Shown: positions 27,946 through 37,030 of the stretch, piece after piece
How positions within the stretch are numbered: the stretch's first letter is position 1
Layout: every line of letters begins with the position of its first letter
Source of the DNA: Sphingomonas sp.
GTDB lineage: Bacteria; Pseudomonadota; Alphaproteobacteria; Sphingomonadales; Sphingomonadaceae
Assembly (NCBI RefSeq): GCF_019746665.1
Contig: NZ_JAIERS010000025.1
Coordinates: forward strand, 1 to 64,000
DNA length: 64,000 nt
Direction: 5' to 3'
Notes under the pieces: generated by a model
Told to the model about the DNA's origin: nothing
Database searches by the model: none
The model's input: only the letters and a program-made list of their open reading frames with translations
Position numbers and translations under genes: made by a program

Positions 27946-30308
27946 CACGCCGCCTTCTGGTTGGCGCCGGCGATCAAGGCGCCGACGGCGCGGCGCACGA
28001 TCGGGCGGAAGGTTACGGTCAACAGGCGCGGGTCGCCGCTTGGACCCTGCTCGGCTGGGGGCACGAACAGCAGCGCGGCGGGCGTCGCGCGGTAAATTCC
28101 CTCGGCGAGCCGCTCCAGCCCGTCGAGCAGCGGCTGCACCGCGCGGCGCCGTTCGCGCGCCTTCACGAAATCGTCGACCGCCTCGATCGACACCGCCTCG
28201 ACCTGGACCAGCTCGGCGATCGCGCCCAGCTGCACGCCGATCGCATAGGCGCCGGGGTTGATCGGCAGGCTCATTCGGTAAAAGCCCTCATGCGTCGGTA
28301 CGGCTTCGGCGCTGATCATCAGCTGCGCCTTGTCGTCGGCGATCAAGACCGGCACCGAGAAGGCGTGCGCCTCGAAATCGGATTGGCGGAAATCGAGCCC
28401 CAGCGTGCCGATCGCCGCGATACTGAGCGCGAAGGGTAGACCATGTTCCTGGATCTCGCCCGCCGGATACATGCGCTCGATCCCGGCGAGATAGGTCAGC
28501 CCGCGCTGGCGCAGACCCTCCGTGGCGGCCGTGCGGTCGATCAGCTTGGTGGTATATTCGGTGCCGAGGTTGACGTCGTGGTCGAACGCTTCGAGCAGCG
28601 CGACCTCCGCCGAGCGCGGCAGCAGCAGCAGTCGCGCCAGCACGCTCGCCACCATCCGTCGTTCGGCATCGCCACCGTCGGATTGGGCGGGCCGCGCTTT
28701 GCCGGTGTCGTGATGCGCGATGAAGGCGAGCGCGCCCGCCTGCGCGGTGTCGCGGATCGTGCTCTGGCGCCCCTTGATGTCGGCGGCCTTGCGGATCGGC
28801 TTGCCGTTGGCGTGATAGTCGATCACCGAGCCTTGCGCCAAGGTCACCAGCTGTTCGACCACCGCGATCTGCCGGATCAGCGCGCCCAGCACGCGGCCGT
28901 CATAATGGCGATTATCGAGCAGGCCGCGCTTTTCGTGCCGCGTCGGCTCGGACTCGCGCAGCAGCAGGTAGCGTCCGCTGACGCCGACGCCGAGCCGCTC
29001 GGCGAGCACGGGTGCCGCCATGTCCTGCACCGTGCCCTGATAGCCGAGATCGACCAGCATCAGCTGCTCGCCCGGCTGGATTCCGCTTTGCTGCGCGACA
29101 TGCTTGGCGAGGCGGCCGGCGAACTGTTTGCTGCGGCTGACGATCTTGCGCAGCCATTGCGGCTCCACCAGCTTGGCGCGGAACGCCTTGGGGTGAGGCG
29201 GCAGACGCTTGATCTCGTCGTCCTCCAGCAGCAGCTGGCGGCCGACCACCTTGTTGAGCGGCGTATCCTCTCGGTTCAGATAAGCGTGCACCGCCGCCTC
29301 GTCGACGAAGCTCGCGCGGCGCGCGGTGAAGCGGCTCAGCTCGATCGTCGCCGCTTCGCCAAAGCCCGCCGCCTCGAAAGCGCGCGCGGGCAGATGGCCG
29401 TCGCGCAGCACGAACACCGGGCGAACGGTGCGCCCGGTCTCGCGGGCAAGCGCCTCGATCTCGTCGCGCACCCATTTTACGAAGCCGAGCATGATCGGGC
29501 CGAGCACGTCATGCCCCAGCGCCGTCGCGCTATCGTCGCCGCCATGCCCCAGCGACAGCGCCGGGCGGTGCGGCTGGAGCGCGGGCACGCTGACCCGGGT
29601 GCGCGGCTCTACCAAGGTCGCTGCCACCGCTTCCAGCCGCAGTTGCTGCTGAATGCCGGGGGCGAATTGTTCGAAATGGACGGCATGGATGCCCAACTTC
29701 ACCGGCGCCTGCGCGTCGGCCACCGGATTGTCGCCCATGTGCAGGATCGCCTCGCCCGGCAGATCAAGCGCCTTCAGCACATGCTCGAACAGCCCCTGCG
29801 CCTTGGCGACGCCATATTCGCTGGAGCAGAAAATGCGCTCGATCGCGTCCGCCACCCCCGCCCCGGCGACGGTCGCGATCAGCCCGCGTAGTTGCGGTTC
29901 GGCGAGATAGGTGTCGGAGACGATGATCACCCGCAGCCCGCGCGCCCGCGCCGCGTCGATCAGTGCGACGGTGGGCGCAAAGGGGTAGCAATGCCGTGCT
30001 TCGGCCGCGAGTTCGGCCGCGACCGAGGCGGCGCGGCGCTCTTCGTACGGTTGCAGCACGGCATGGATCGCCTCGATCGAGACCTCGTCGAACCCGTCCG
30101 CCTGGCGTCGGAAGTGACGGGCGTAGCGCTCGGCGCGGACCCGCGGCTCCACCCCGCCGCCCGTGATCGGCAGATCGGCGAACACGTCGATCGGCGCGTG
30201 GACGTTGCGCCATAGCAAGGTATCGAAACAGTCGAGCGACAGCACCCGAACAGAAGCGGGCGCCTGATCGAGCAAGGTGGCGATGTCGTGCGCGCGGATA
30301 ACGGTCAT
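27945..30308 (-). CDS. Large HAD-superfamily hydrolase (COG5610-like)
   Basis: A 787-residue protein. The N-terminal 240 residues are a HAD hydrolase: motif I LSLDCFDTLLWR (about 24-35), motif II VIIVSDTYL, and motif IV LHMGDNPVADAQAP. The remaining 540 residues have no domain I can name; they include RPVFVLRDGHLPARAFEAAG and VDLGYQGTVQDMAAPVLAERL, as seen in large HAD proteins encoded within polysaccharide loci. GGGGGGAAAG precedes ATG 30308. It is divergent from fliD by 150 bases and coupled to the methyltransferase downstream. A role in glycan assembly is plausible, but catalytic details are unknown. Confidence 0.75.
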   Translation of the reverse strand: MTVIRAHDIATLLDQAPASVRVLSLDCFDTLLWRNVHAPIDVFADLPITGGGVEPRVRAERYARHFRRQADGFDEVSIEAIHAVLQPYEERRAASVAAELAAEARHCYPFAPTVALIDAARARGLRVIIVSDTYLAEPQLRGLIATVAGAGVADAIERIFCSSEYGVAKAQGLFEHVLKALDLPGEAILHMGDNPVADAQAPVKLGIHAVHFEQFAPGIQQQLRLEAVAATLVEPRTRVSVPALQPHRPALSLGHGGDDSATALGHDVLGPIMLGFVKWVRDEIEALARETGRTVRPVFVLRDGHLPARAFEAAGFGEAATIELSRFTARRASFVDEAAVHAYLNREDTPLNKVVGRQLLLEDDEIKRLPPHPKAFRAKLVEPQWLRKIVSRSKQFAGRLAKHVAQQSGIQPGEQLMLVDLGYQGTVQDMAAPVLAERLGVGVSGRYLLLRESEPTRHEKRGLLDNRHYDGRVLGALIRQIAVVEQLVTLAQGSVIDYHANGKPIRKAADIKGRQSTIRDTAQAGALAFIAHHDTGKARPAQSDGGDAERRMVASVLARLLLLPRSAEVALLEAFDHDVNLGTEYTTKLIDRTAATEGLRQRGLTYLAGIERMYPAGEIQEHGLPFALSIAAIGTLGLDFRQSDFEAHAFSVPVLIADDKAQLMISAEAVPTHEGFYRMSLPINPGAYAIGVQLGAIAELVQVEAVSIEAVDDFVKARERRRAVQPLLDGLERLAEGIYRATPAALLFVPPAEQGPSGDPRLLTVTFRPIVRRAVGALIAGANQKAA

Positions 30309-30458
30309 GCTTTCCCCCCGGTTGCGCGCATCAGTTGACGAAAATGGTAAAAGCGGCGTTAAACATGGGGGAAATGCGGTATTTCGGCCGTTTCGCCTGA
30401 TCGCAAATCGCTAAAGCTTTGCCGCCGCCGGTCGTTTCTCGGTTCAGGAAAGGGCGGC

Positions 30459-31922
30459 ATGGTCACCAACACGACGAGCACCGGCACGACGAACGCTTCG
30501 AGCACGTCGCAAATCCTCAGCTCGCTGGGCGCGGGTTCGGGGATCGATTATGCCTCGCTCGTTGGCAGCCTGGTCGATGCGCAGTTTTCCGCAAAGAATC
30601 AGCAGCTCACCGCGAAGAGCGAGGCGCTGACCGCGCAGATTTCCGCCGCCGGCAATCTGAAGAGCGTGATCGGCCAGTTCGCCAGCTCGCTGAAGTCGCT
30701 CACCAAGGGCGGCACGCTGGTCACCCAGCCGAGCAGCTCGAACAGTAATGTCGTGCGCGCGGCTGCGCTGCCGTTCGCGCGGCTTAACGGCTTTTCGGCG
30801 CAGGTCGAGGTGCGCTCGGTGGCGCAGGCGCAGGCGAGCGCGAGCCCGGTTTTCGCCGATCGCACCGCCGCGATCGGCACCGGCATGCTCACGCTGACGC
30901 TCGGCACCGCGACCACCGCGAACGGCGCGCTCACCAGCTTCACCGCCAATCCCGGCGCGAGCCCAATGACCATCACGATCAATGCGAGCAACAACAGCCT
31001 CGATGGCATTGCCAAGGCGATCAACGCCGCCAATGCCGGGGTCACCGCCAATGTCGTGGCCGATGGCGCCGGCTTCCGCCTCGCGCTGAAAGGGCAGACC
31101 GGCGCGACCCAGGGGTACCAGCTCACCAGCCAGGATGCCGGACTCGATCAGCTCGCGGTCGATGTCGGCAGCCCGGCGCGGATCGGCACCGGCGCGCAGG
31201 ATGCCGAGGTCGTCGTCGACGGGTTGAGCTTCAAGCGCTCGAGCAACACGATCAGCGACCTCATCGCCGGGGTCCGGCTCGATCTTGTAAGCGCCGCGCC
31301 CGGCACCAGCGTTTCGCTCGGCAATACCCCGCCGACCAGCGCGCTGCGCCAGGCGGTGCTCGATTTCGTCGATACCTATAATCAGGTGATCGGCCAGATC
31401 ACCGAGCAGACCGATCCGCAGAACGGCGCGCTGAAGGCGGATTACGCCGCGCGCGACCTGAAGGGCGGGCTGGGGCGGCTGACCCAGGTGCCGCTCTGGA
31501 CAAGCACGACCAGGGGCGCGCCGACCACGCTCGCCGAGATCGGGGTCGCGACCAATCGCGACGGCACGCTGACGGTGAAGACCGATCAGCTCGACCGCGC
31601 GCTGCGCGACAATCCGCAGGCGGTGGAGGCGATGTTCCAGGACGGCGCCACCTCGACCCGGGGCGGACTGGCGGCGGCGTTCCAGGCGCTCGCCGATCGC
31701 GCGAACAGCACCGTCGGCGGGCTCGGCGCGAGCCAGGCGCGCTACACCGCGAGCAAGGTGAGCCTCGACAAGCAGCAGCAAAAGGCCAGGGACGACGCCG
31801 AAACGATGCGGACGCGGCTGACGCGGCAGTTCGCCGGCACCGACGCGCGGGTTTCGGCCTATCGCTCGGCGCAGAACTTCCTCACCCAGCAGATTGACGC
31901 CTGGAACGGGGGCGGTCGATGA
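30459..31922 (+). CDS. fliD: Flagellar hook-associated protein 2 (filament cap)
   Basis: A 487-residue secreted axial protein that caps the flagellar filament and assembles flagellin. The N-terminal heptad region contains the FliD signature GAGSGIDYASLVGSLVDAQ, followed by a variable beta-rich middle (ITINASNNSLDGIAKAINAANA) and a C-terminal helical region with ALRQAVLDFVDTYNQVIGQI and DGTLTVKTDQLDRAL. The C-terminal coiled part ends YRSAQNFLTQQIDAWN. AGGAAAGGGC precedes the ATG. It overlaps fliS by ATGA. No flagellin gene is in this window. Confidence 0.95.
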   Translation: MVTNTTSTGTTNASSTSQILSSLGAGSGIDYASLVGSLVDAQFSAKNQQLTAKSEALTAQISAAGNLKSVIGQFASSLKSLTKGGTLVTQPSSSNSNVVRAAALPFARLNGFSAQVEVRSVAQAQASASPVFADRTAAIGTGMLTLTLGTATTANGALTSFTANPGASPMTITINASNNSLDGIAKAINAANAGVTANVVADGAGFRLALKGQTGATQGYQLTSQDAGLDQLAVDVGSPARIGTGAQDAEVVVDGLSFKRSSNTISDLIAGVRLDLVSAAPGTSVSLGNTPPTSALRQAVLDFVDTYNQVIGQITEQTDPQNGALKADYAARDLKGGLGRLTQVPLWTSTTRGAPTTLAEIGVATNRDGTLTVKTDQLDRALRDNPQAVEAMFQDGATSTRGGLAAAFQALADRANSTVGGLGASQARYTASKVSLDKQQQKARDDAETMRTRLTRQFAGTDARVSAYRSAQNFLTQQIDAWNGGGR

Positions 31923-32323
31923 GCGGCCTCGCTCCCCGGCTCGGCCGCAATCCAGAGGCCACCTATCGCCAAGTCGATCTCGCCGGGCGCACCGCGACCG
32001 CGGATGCGCATGGCCTGGTCGATCTGCTCTACGAAGAGCTGGGCCGCGCGCTCGCGGCATCAGCGGCGGCGATCCGGGCGGGCAATCTGGCGGTGAAGAG
32101 CGAGAAGATCGCGCGCGCGGTCGCGATCCTGTTCGCGCTCGAGGCCGGGCTCGATTTCGAGCGTGGCGGCCCGGTCGCCAAGACGCTCGCCGGGGTCTAT
32201 CGCGGCGCGCGCAAGCAGATTCTCGACGCGAGCCTCAGCCTCGATCCGCGGCCCTTCCAGGAAGTCGCGGCGAACATGGCCGAGATCGCCGCCGCTTGGC
32301 GCCAGCTGCGCGGCGCGGCATAG
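31919..32323 (+). CDS. fliS: Flagellar export chaperone FliS
   Basis: A 134-residue all-helical cytoplasmic chaperone that binds the flagellin C-terminus before export. The pattern TYRQVDL near residue 15 followed by LVDLLYEELGRALAASAAAI and EKIARAVAILFALEAGLDFERGG matches FliS (usually Y-x-x-x-x-v ... L-x-x-L-Y-D/E). Overlap with fliD is the usual fliDS arrangement. It ends 8 bases from a convergent oxidoreductase gene. Confidence 0.92.
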   Translation: MSGLAPRLGRNPEATYRQVDLAGRTATADAHGLVDLLYEELGRALAASAAAIRAGNLAVKSEKIARAVAILFALEAGLDFERGGPVAKTLAGVYRGARKQILDASLSLDPRPFQEVAANMAEIAAAWRQLRGAA

Positions 32324-32330
32324 GCCCGTC

Positions 32331-33881
32331 TCACTGCGCGAGCATCGCCCGCGCGGCGTTGCGCCCCGGCCGCCCGCTCACCCCGCCGCCGGGATGCGCG
32401 CCCGAGCCGCACAGCCACAGCCCCTTCACCGGCATCCGGTAGCTGCCGAGCCCATAGACCGGGCGCGCCGCCCAGAGCTGATCGAGCGACATGCGCCCGT
32501 GGAAGATGTCGCCGCCCACCAGCCCGAAACGGGCGTGGAGATCGGCGGGGCTGAGCGCCATCTGCCCGACGATCAACGCCCGGAAACCGGGGGCGAAGCG
32601 TTCGACGGTATCGAGCACCGCCTCGGCGGCGGCGGCTCGGGCGTCGTCGCTCCAGTCGAGCGCGGGATCGAAATGCTGCGCGAACAGGCTCGCGACGTGG
32701 CGGCCGGGCGGGGCGAGACTGCCATCGACCAGGCTGGGGATCAGCATCTCGACGATCGGCGCGCGCGACCAGCCGCGTGACCGGGCGTCGTCGAAGGCGC
32801 GGTCCATATAATCGAGGCTCGGCGCGAGGATAATGCCGCTCTTCAGATGCTCGCCGGGTTCCGGCAGCGCGGCGAAGCGCGGCAGTCCGCTGAGCGCGAC
32901 GTTCATCCGGAACGTGCCCGAACCGCTGACATGCTGGCCGATCCGCGCGCGCAAGCCGGGTTCGAGCAGGCCGGGATCGAGCATGTCGAGCAGCAGCGTG
33001 CGCGGGTGGACGTTGGCGGCGACCGCGCGCGCGGCGATGCGCTCGCCATTCACGAGTTCGACCCCCTCGACCCGCCCATGCTCGGCGAGCACCCGCGCGA
33101 CCGGCGTGTCGCAGCGGATCGTCACCCCCGCCGCTTCGCACGCCCGCGCCATCGCCTGCGTCACCGCGCCCATGCCGCCGATGGCATGGCCCCAGGCGCC
33201 CTTCACCCCGTTCACTTCGCCGAAGACGTGGTGGAGCAGGACATAGGCGCTCCCCGGCGTCGACGGCCCTGCATAATGGCCGACCACCGCGTCGAACCCG
33301 AACACCGCCTGGACGGGCGCGCTTTCGAAAAAACCCGCCAGCACCTCGCGCGCGCTGCGCGTGAACAGGTCGATCGCGTCGCGCTTCGCCTCGGCGCCCA
33401 GCCCCAGCAACCGACGCCCCTGATCGATCGCGCGCCACAGCCCGGCTGGATCGGCCGCCGGTGGCGCGCGATCGGCAAGCAGGCGCAGCACCTCGGCCAC
33501 CGCGCCTAGCCGCCGCTCATAATCGGGCAGCGCGGCGGCATCGGCGGGCGAAAAGCGCGCGACCGCCGCGGCGCTTTGCCCGCCGCCCATCAGCAGATAC
33601 CGGCCATCCTCGGTCGGCAGGAAATTGGCGTATGGCCGGCTCGCCACCCGCAGCCCGTGGCGGCCAAGCGCCATGTCGCGCTGGATCGCGGGATCGAGCA
33701 GGCCGAGCGTGTAGCTCGCGGTGGAGTTGCGGAAGCCGGGGGCGAATTCCTCAGTCACCGCCGCGCCGCCTACGACGCCGCGCCGCTCGAGCACCAGCGC
33801 GCGCTTGCCGGCGCGCGCCAGATACCAGGCACAGACCAGCCCGTTATGCCCGCCACCGATGACGATCGCGTCCCACCCCAT
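32331..33881 (-). CDS. Phytoene-desaturase-like FAD-dependent oxidoreductase (COG1233)
   Basis: A 516-residue flavoprotein. The N-terminal dinucleotide motif is VIGGGHNGLVCAWYLARAGK, followed by VLERRGVVGG. The C-terminal FAD segment is GLWLCGSGAHPGGGVSGRPG. This is the CrtI-like amine-oxidase-fold group that includes the uncharacterised phytoene dehydrogenase relatives and the human PYROXD2 type. No other carotenoid genes are nearby, so I would not call it CrtI. ATG 33881 begins directly before the Rossmann motif; longer upstream frames overlap the divergent promoter region. Confidence 0.85.
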   Translation of the reverse strand: MGWDAIVIGGGHNGLVCAWYLARAGKRALVLERRGVVGGAAVTEEFAPGFRNSTASYTLGLLDPAIQRDMALGRHGLRVASRPYANFLPTEDGRYLLMGGGQSAAAVARFSPADAAALPDYERRLGAVAEVLRLLADRAPPAADPAGLWRAIDQGRRLLGLGAEAKRDAIDLFTRSAREVLAGFFESAPVQAVFGFDAVVGHYAGPSTPGSAYVLLHHVFGEVNGVKGAWGHAIGGMGAVTQAMARACEAAGVTIRCDTPVARVLAEHGRVEGVELVNGERIAARAVAANVHPRTLLLDMLDPGLLEPGLRARIGQHVSGSGTFRMNVALSGLPRFAALPEPGEHLKSGIILAPSLDYMDRAFDDARSRGWSRAPIVEMLIPSLVDGSLAPPGRHVASLFAQHFDPALDWSDDARAAAAEAVLDTVERFAPGFRALIVGQMALSPADLHARFGLVGGDIFHGRMSLDQLWAARPVYGLGSYRMPVKGLWLCGSGAHPGGGVSGRPGRNAARAMLAQ

Positions 33882-33983
33882 CGCCGATGGGTGCTGGCGC
33901 AATTCCACCGCCGCCGCAAGGCGGGCGCCGGTTAACGCGTTCGTGACGGAGCGGGATGTAAGCTCCGCGCGCAAGGAACCATG

Positions 33984-34553
33984 ATGAGCGACACGCCGAT
34001 TCTCGCGCAGCACAGCATTCTCGCGGTGGACGACAGCCGTACCCAATTGGGCGTGCTCGGCCGGCGCCTGAGCGCGCTCGGCTATCTCGTCGCGCTCAGC
34101 GACACGGGGCGCGAAGCGCTCGATCTGATCGCCGGGCGCGGTTTCGATCTGGTGTTGATCGATATGGTGATGCCCGAAATGAACGGGATCGAGCTGCTAA
34201 GCGAAATCCGGGCCGCGCGCACGACGGCCGATCTGCCCGTGATCATGATGACCGCGCGCGGCGACAGCGAGGCCGCGGTCGAGGCGCTGGGCGCCGGTGC
34301 CGACGATCATATCGCCAAACCCTTCGCCTTCACCGAACTCGCCGCTCGGATCGAGCGCGTGATCGCGCGTGGCCGCCGGATCGCCGAACTGAAGCGCGCC
34401 AACGCGGCGCTCGACGCACGGATCGCGACGCGAGCGATGGAACTGGGCGAAGCGCGCGCCCAACTCGCCGCCACCCGCGCCGAGGAACGCCGGTTGCTCG
34501 CGTCGCTCGCGCAGGCTCAGGCGCGGCTCGCGGCGGTGGGGATACAGGCTTAA
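33984..34553 (+). CDS. Response regulator receiver protein with coiled-coil tail
   Basis: A 189-residue protein. Residues 10-125 are a CheY-like receiver: acidic pair in LAVDDSR, phospho-acceptor D60 in LVLIDMVMPEMNG, T90 in IMMTARG, and K112 in HIAKPFAF. Residues 125-185 are a charged Ala/Arg/Glu helix, probably a coiled coil, instead of a DNA-binding or enzymatic output domain. It may signal by protein contact, as in chemotaxis or multicomponent systems. AAGGA lies 6 bases before ATG 33984 (ATG 33981 is the alternative). Its stop overlaps that of the convergent GH19 gene. No partner kinase is in the window. Confidence 0.88.
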   Translation: MSDTPILAQHSILAVDDSRTQLGVLGRRLSALGYLVALSDTGREALDLIAGRGFDLVLIDMVMPEMNGIELLSEIRAARTTADLPVIMMTARGDSEAAVEALGAGADDHIAKPFAFTELAARIERVIARGRRIAELKRANAALDARIATRAMELGEARAQLAATRAEERRLLASLAQAQARLAAVGIQA

Positions 34554-35287
34554 GGGACCAAAACCAGTTTCGCCCGCGCCAGTGCCGCCTCGCGCTCGGC
34601 GAGGCCGTTCAGGCCGCCATTCACTTTGCGCGTAAGGCCGGAGATGTCGTCGGCATCGGCGAACGCATTGCAGCCATTCGCGGTCCAGAACAGGCAGCCG
34701 GCGCGTACCCCGGTATCGGGATCGAGCAACAGATCGGGCTGGGCCACCACGGGCAGCTGGGTGATCCTCGCGATCCGGGCATAGTTGGCTCGTCCGGTCA
34801 GCTGCTTCCAGCCACGACCGCGATAGGTCCACCCGTCGGCCGGGGCGGTATTGCCCAGGTTCAGCCGGCCAAAGGCGCCCCCATATACAAGATTGGCGAT
34901 CGCGGCTTGCCGATCAGGCGGCACGACCTGCTCGCCCGGTTGCCGACCAAGCCGCTGCGCGTCGGCCGAGCTGATCCGTTGCAACCCAAAGGTCGCGATC
35001 AAGCCCGCCGGGCTATAGTTGAGATTCTCGCTGGTCCGCGAAAAGCTCCACGTCTCGACCGCCGCCTGGGCGATGTTGTGCGCGATGCGCAAAGCGCTGG
35101 TGATCGCGTTTTGCGGGAAATAGCGCGCGCAGGCGGTGCCGAAGCTCAACATCAGCGTGCTCGGGGCGGGCTTGGCCGCCACCCAGGCGAGCAACGCGGC
35201 ATAGCTTTTCGGGCCGAAATCGCCATCGACCGAGATGGCCTGGCCGCGATCGACCAACCGCTGCTGAACGGCGAACGCGTCGAACAT
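34550..35287 (-). CDS. GH19 chitinase/lysozyme-like endolysin with N-terminal binding motif
   Basis: A 245-residue protein without a signal peptide. Residues 1-35 carry a short peptidoglycan-binding-like piece (QQRLVDRGQAISVDGDFGPK). The rest is GH19 lysozyme-like: IAQAAVETWSFSRTSENLNY with the probable catalytic Glu, SPAGLIATFGLQRI, and YRGRGWKQLTGRANY. This form is typical of phage endolysins and domesticated muralytic enzymes. There are no phage structural, holin or integrase genes around it, so it is an orphan, perhaps a prophage relic. GAGAGGG precedes ATG 35287. Its stop overlaps that of the response regulator. Confidence 0.82.
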   Translation of the reverse strand: MFDAFAVQQRLVDRGQAISVDGDFGPKSYAALLAWVAAKPAPSTLMLSFGTACARYFPQNAITSALRIAHNIAQAAVETWSFSRTSENLNYSPAGLIATFGLQRISSADAQRLGRQPGEQVVPPDRQAAIANLVYGGAFGRLNLGNTAPADGWTYRGRGWKQLTGRANYARIARITQLPVVAQPDLLLDPDTGVRAGCLFWTANGCNAFADADDISGLTRKVNGGLNGLAEREAALARAKLVLVP

Positions 35288-35399
35288 CGCCCTCTCCCGC
35301 AATCGAACTGCTGGCGGCGGATGTTACGCTTGTTTCACAAGGTAGGACAGAATGAACCGCCAGCGACAGGATGGTGAAATGGCGGGCCGGCGTAAGAAG

Positions 35400-35475
35400 T
35401 GGTGGAGCTAGGGGGATTCGAACCCCCGACCTCTGCAGTGCGATTGCAGCGCTCTCCCAACTGAGCTACAGCCCC
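35400..35475 (-). tRNA. tRNA-Ala (anticodon CGC)
   Basis: On the minus strand it begins GGGGCTGTAGCTCAG, the usual tRNA-Ala start. The anticodon stem CTGCA/TGCAG encloses ATCGCAC, giving anticodon CGC, and the T arm is GGGGGTTCGAATCCCCC. The 3' end is ACCA with CCA encoded. It is 76 nt long. Confidence 0.95.
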
Positions 35476-35599
35476 ACATCGCCGGAGCGCGTGCCTTTAG
35501 CGGGCGCCGCGCCGCGATGCAACGCCTTTCGATCCGCCGCTAATCGGAACGCCCACGGCCAGCCGCGCGGGCGTTGCGACAAGGCGTGGGCGCCGCAGC

Positions 35600-35624
35600 G
35601 GAACGGGCAAAGCCATCCCCCGTT
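35600..35624 (+). promoter_or_regulatory. Candidate EcfG (general stress sigma) promoter
   Basis: GGAAC (35600-35604), 16 bases, then CGTT (35621-35624) exactly matches the alphaproteobacterial EcfG consensus GGAAC-N16/17-CGTT. It lies about 80 bases before the DUF2171 gene on the same strand. Confidence 0.6.
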
Positions 35625-35704
35625 GACTGTCGAGAACAGGGCGCCAGCCGCCTGCGCCGGGCAGGCGACGCGCCTTGCGAGCAAGCTCGGCGAAAGGAAC
35701 GGCG

Positions 35705-36898
35705 ATGGGCGACAACCGCTATAATCCCAATGAGGAAAGCACCGGCAGCTATCTGACGCAGGACGGCCAGCGTGGCGGAACGCGGACACCACGTCACGAC
35801 GACGCCACCGCGCGTGAATATGGCGCCAGCCGCCAGGGACGCGAAGATCGGCCCGGCGGGCAGCGGCGCGAGGGCGGCTTCGGCCAGGAGCGCGGCTATG
35901 GCGACCATGGCGGGCGCGGCTATCAGGGTGGCGAGGCTTCCGGTCAGCAAGTCCAAGGCTATGGCGCCGAGCAGCGCGAACGCGCCCAGAGCTATCAGGA
36001 TCGCAACTACACCCAGGGCCAGCCACGCGGCAATTTCGGCGGGCCGGGCAATTATGGCGGGCAGGGCCAGCGCTTTAGCCAGCAGGAACATCACGAAGGC
36101 AGCGGCTACGGCCCCTATGGTCAGCGTGGCCAGGTCCATTCGGAAGGCGCTTACGGCCATGATCAGCGCGGCGGCGACACCAGCCGGAGCGGCGGCCAGC
36201 AGGGGGGCTATGGCTATCAGGCGAGTGATTACGACTATCAGGATCGCGGCTTCATGGCGCGCGCCGGCGACGAGGTCCGCAGCTGGATGGGCGACGAACG
36301 CGCCCAGCGCCGCCGCGAGCTCGATCAGCGCTATGACGAGCGCGAGGGTGGTGGCAGCCAGAATTGGGGCGGCGGCCAGCAGGGCCAGCGCCACGAGCAT
36401 GATGAAAGCGAGGAACGCTATCCCGGCGGTATCCGTGGCTATTCGAATCAGCGCGGGCCGACCTTCCAGAACGGCGAGTGGATCGGCGCCGGATCGGGCT
36501 GGACCCGCGGATCGGACGAGGATGACTATGGCAGCTGGCGCCGCCAGCAGATCGAGTCGATCGATCGCGATTACGATGAATATCGCCGCGAAAACCGCCA
36601 GCGGTTCCACAGCGAGTTCGAGAATTGGCGTGCCGAGCGCCAGGGCCAGCGCTCGTCGCTGCGCCAGGTGCGCGAGCATATGGAAGTCGTGGGTTCCGAT
36701 GGCGAGCATGTCGGCACGGTCGATCACGTGCTCGGCGACCGCATCCTGCTGACGAAGAGCGACAGCAATGCCGGCGGCAAGCACCACTCGATCCCCTCGC
36801 GCTGGATCGAATCGGTGGGCGAGAAGGTCGCGATCCGCAAGACCGCGCAAGAAGCGATCGCCGCGTGGCGCGAGGAACAAGAGGATCAGCACAGCTGA
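35705..36898 (+). CDS. Gly/Gln/Arg-rich protein with C-terminal DUF2171 domain
   Basis: A 397-residue protein in two parts. Residues 1-240 are low complexity, rich in Gly, Gln, Arg, Tyr and Asp with repeated short G-Y-G/Q-G-Q units. Residues 240-310 are charged and contain YDEYRRENRQRFHSEFENWR. Residues 315-390 are a DUF2171 domain: MEVVGSDGEHVGTVDHVLGD, then KHHSIPSRWIESV. The domain is a PRC-barrel-like fold of unknown function common in sphingomonads. Only the last part is conserved; the front is probably disordered and highly soluble. GAAAGGAAC precedes ATG 35705. The putative EcfG promoter upstream suggests induction in general stress. Confidence 0.8.
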   Translation: MGDNRYNPNEESTGSYLTQDGQRGGTRTPRHDDATAREYGASRQGREDRPGGQRREGGFGQERGYGDHGGRGYQGGEASGQQVQGYGAEQRERAQSYQDRNYTQGQPRGNFGGPGNYGGQGQRFSQQEHHEGSGYGPYGQRGQVHSEGAYGHDQRGGDTSRSGGQQGGYGYQASDYDYQDRGFMARAGDEVRSWMGDERAQRRRELDQRYDEREGGGSQNWGGGQQGQRHEHDESEERYPGGIRGYSNQRGPTFQNGEWIGAGSGWTRGSDEDDYGSWRRQQIESIDRDYDEYRRENRQRFHSEFENWRAERQGQRSSLRQVREHMEVVGSDGEHVGTVDHVLGDRILLTKSDSNAGGKHHSIPSRWIESVGEKVAIRKTAQEAIAAWREEQEDQHS

Positions 36899-36922
36899 TC
36901 GACAATCCAAGCGACGCTTTCG

Positions 36923-36960
36923 GCCCCGTACCCCCTTGTGGGGACGGGGCTTTGTTTTTG
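36923..36960 (+). terminator. Intrinsic terminator after the DUF2171 gene
   Basis: GCCCCGT (36923-36929) pairs with ACGGGGC (36944-36950), with an inner CCCC/GGGG extension, followed by TTTGTTTTTG. Confidence 0.85.
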
Positions 36961-37030
36961 TGGCGACCCGGTTGCCTTCGGCGCCGCCGGGGCTAGTGTC
37001 GCGCCCGTATCGAGATCTGGAGAGGAAAAG

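Noticed and set aside
30309..30458. Possible sigma28 or sigma54 flagellar promoter before fliD
   Set aside because: Neither TAAA-N15-GCCGATAA nor a GG-N10-GC pair at correct spacing could be found.
34550..35475. Intact prophage at tRNA-Ala
   Set aside because: Only the endolysin-like gene is present; there is no integrase, capsid, tail or repressor gene.
35546..35575. Second EcfG-like promoter (GGAAC ... CGTT)
   Set aside because: The spacer is 21 bases, outside the accepted 16-17.
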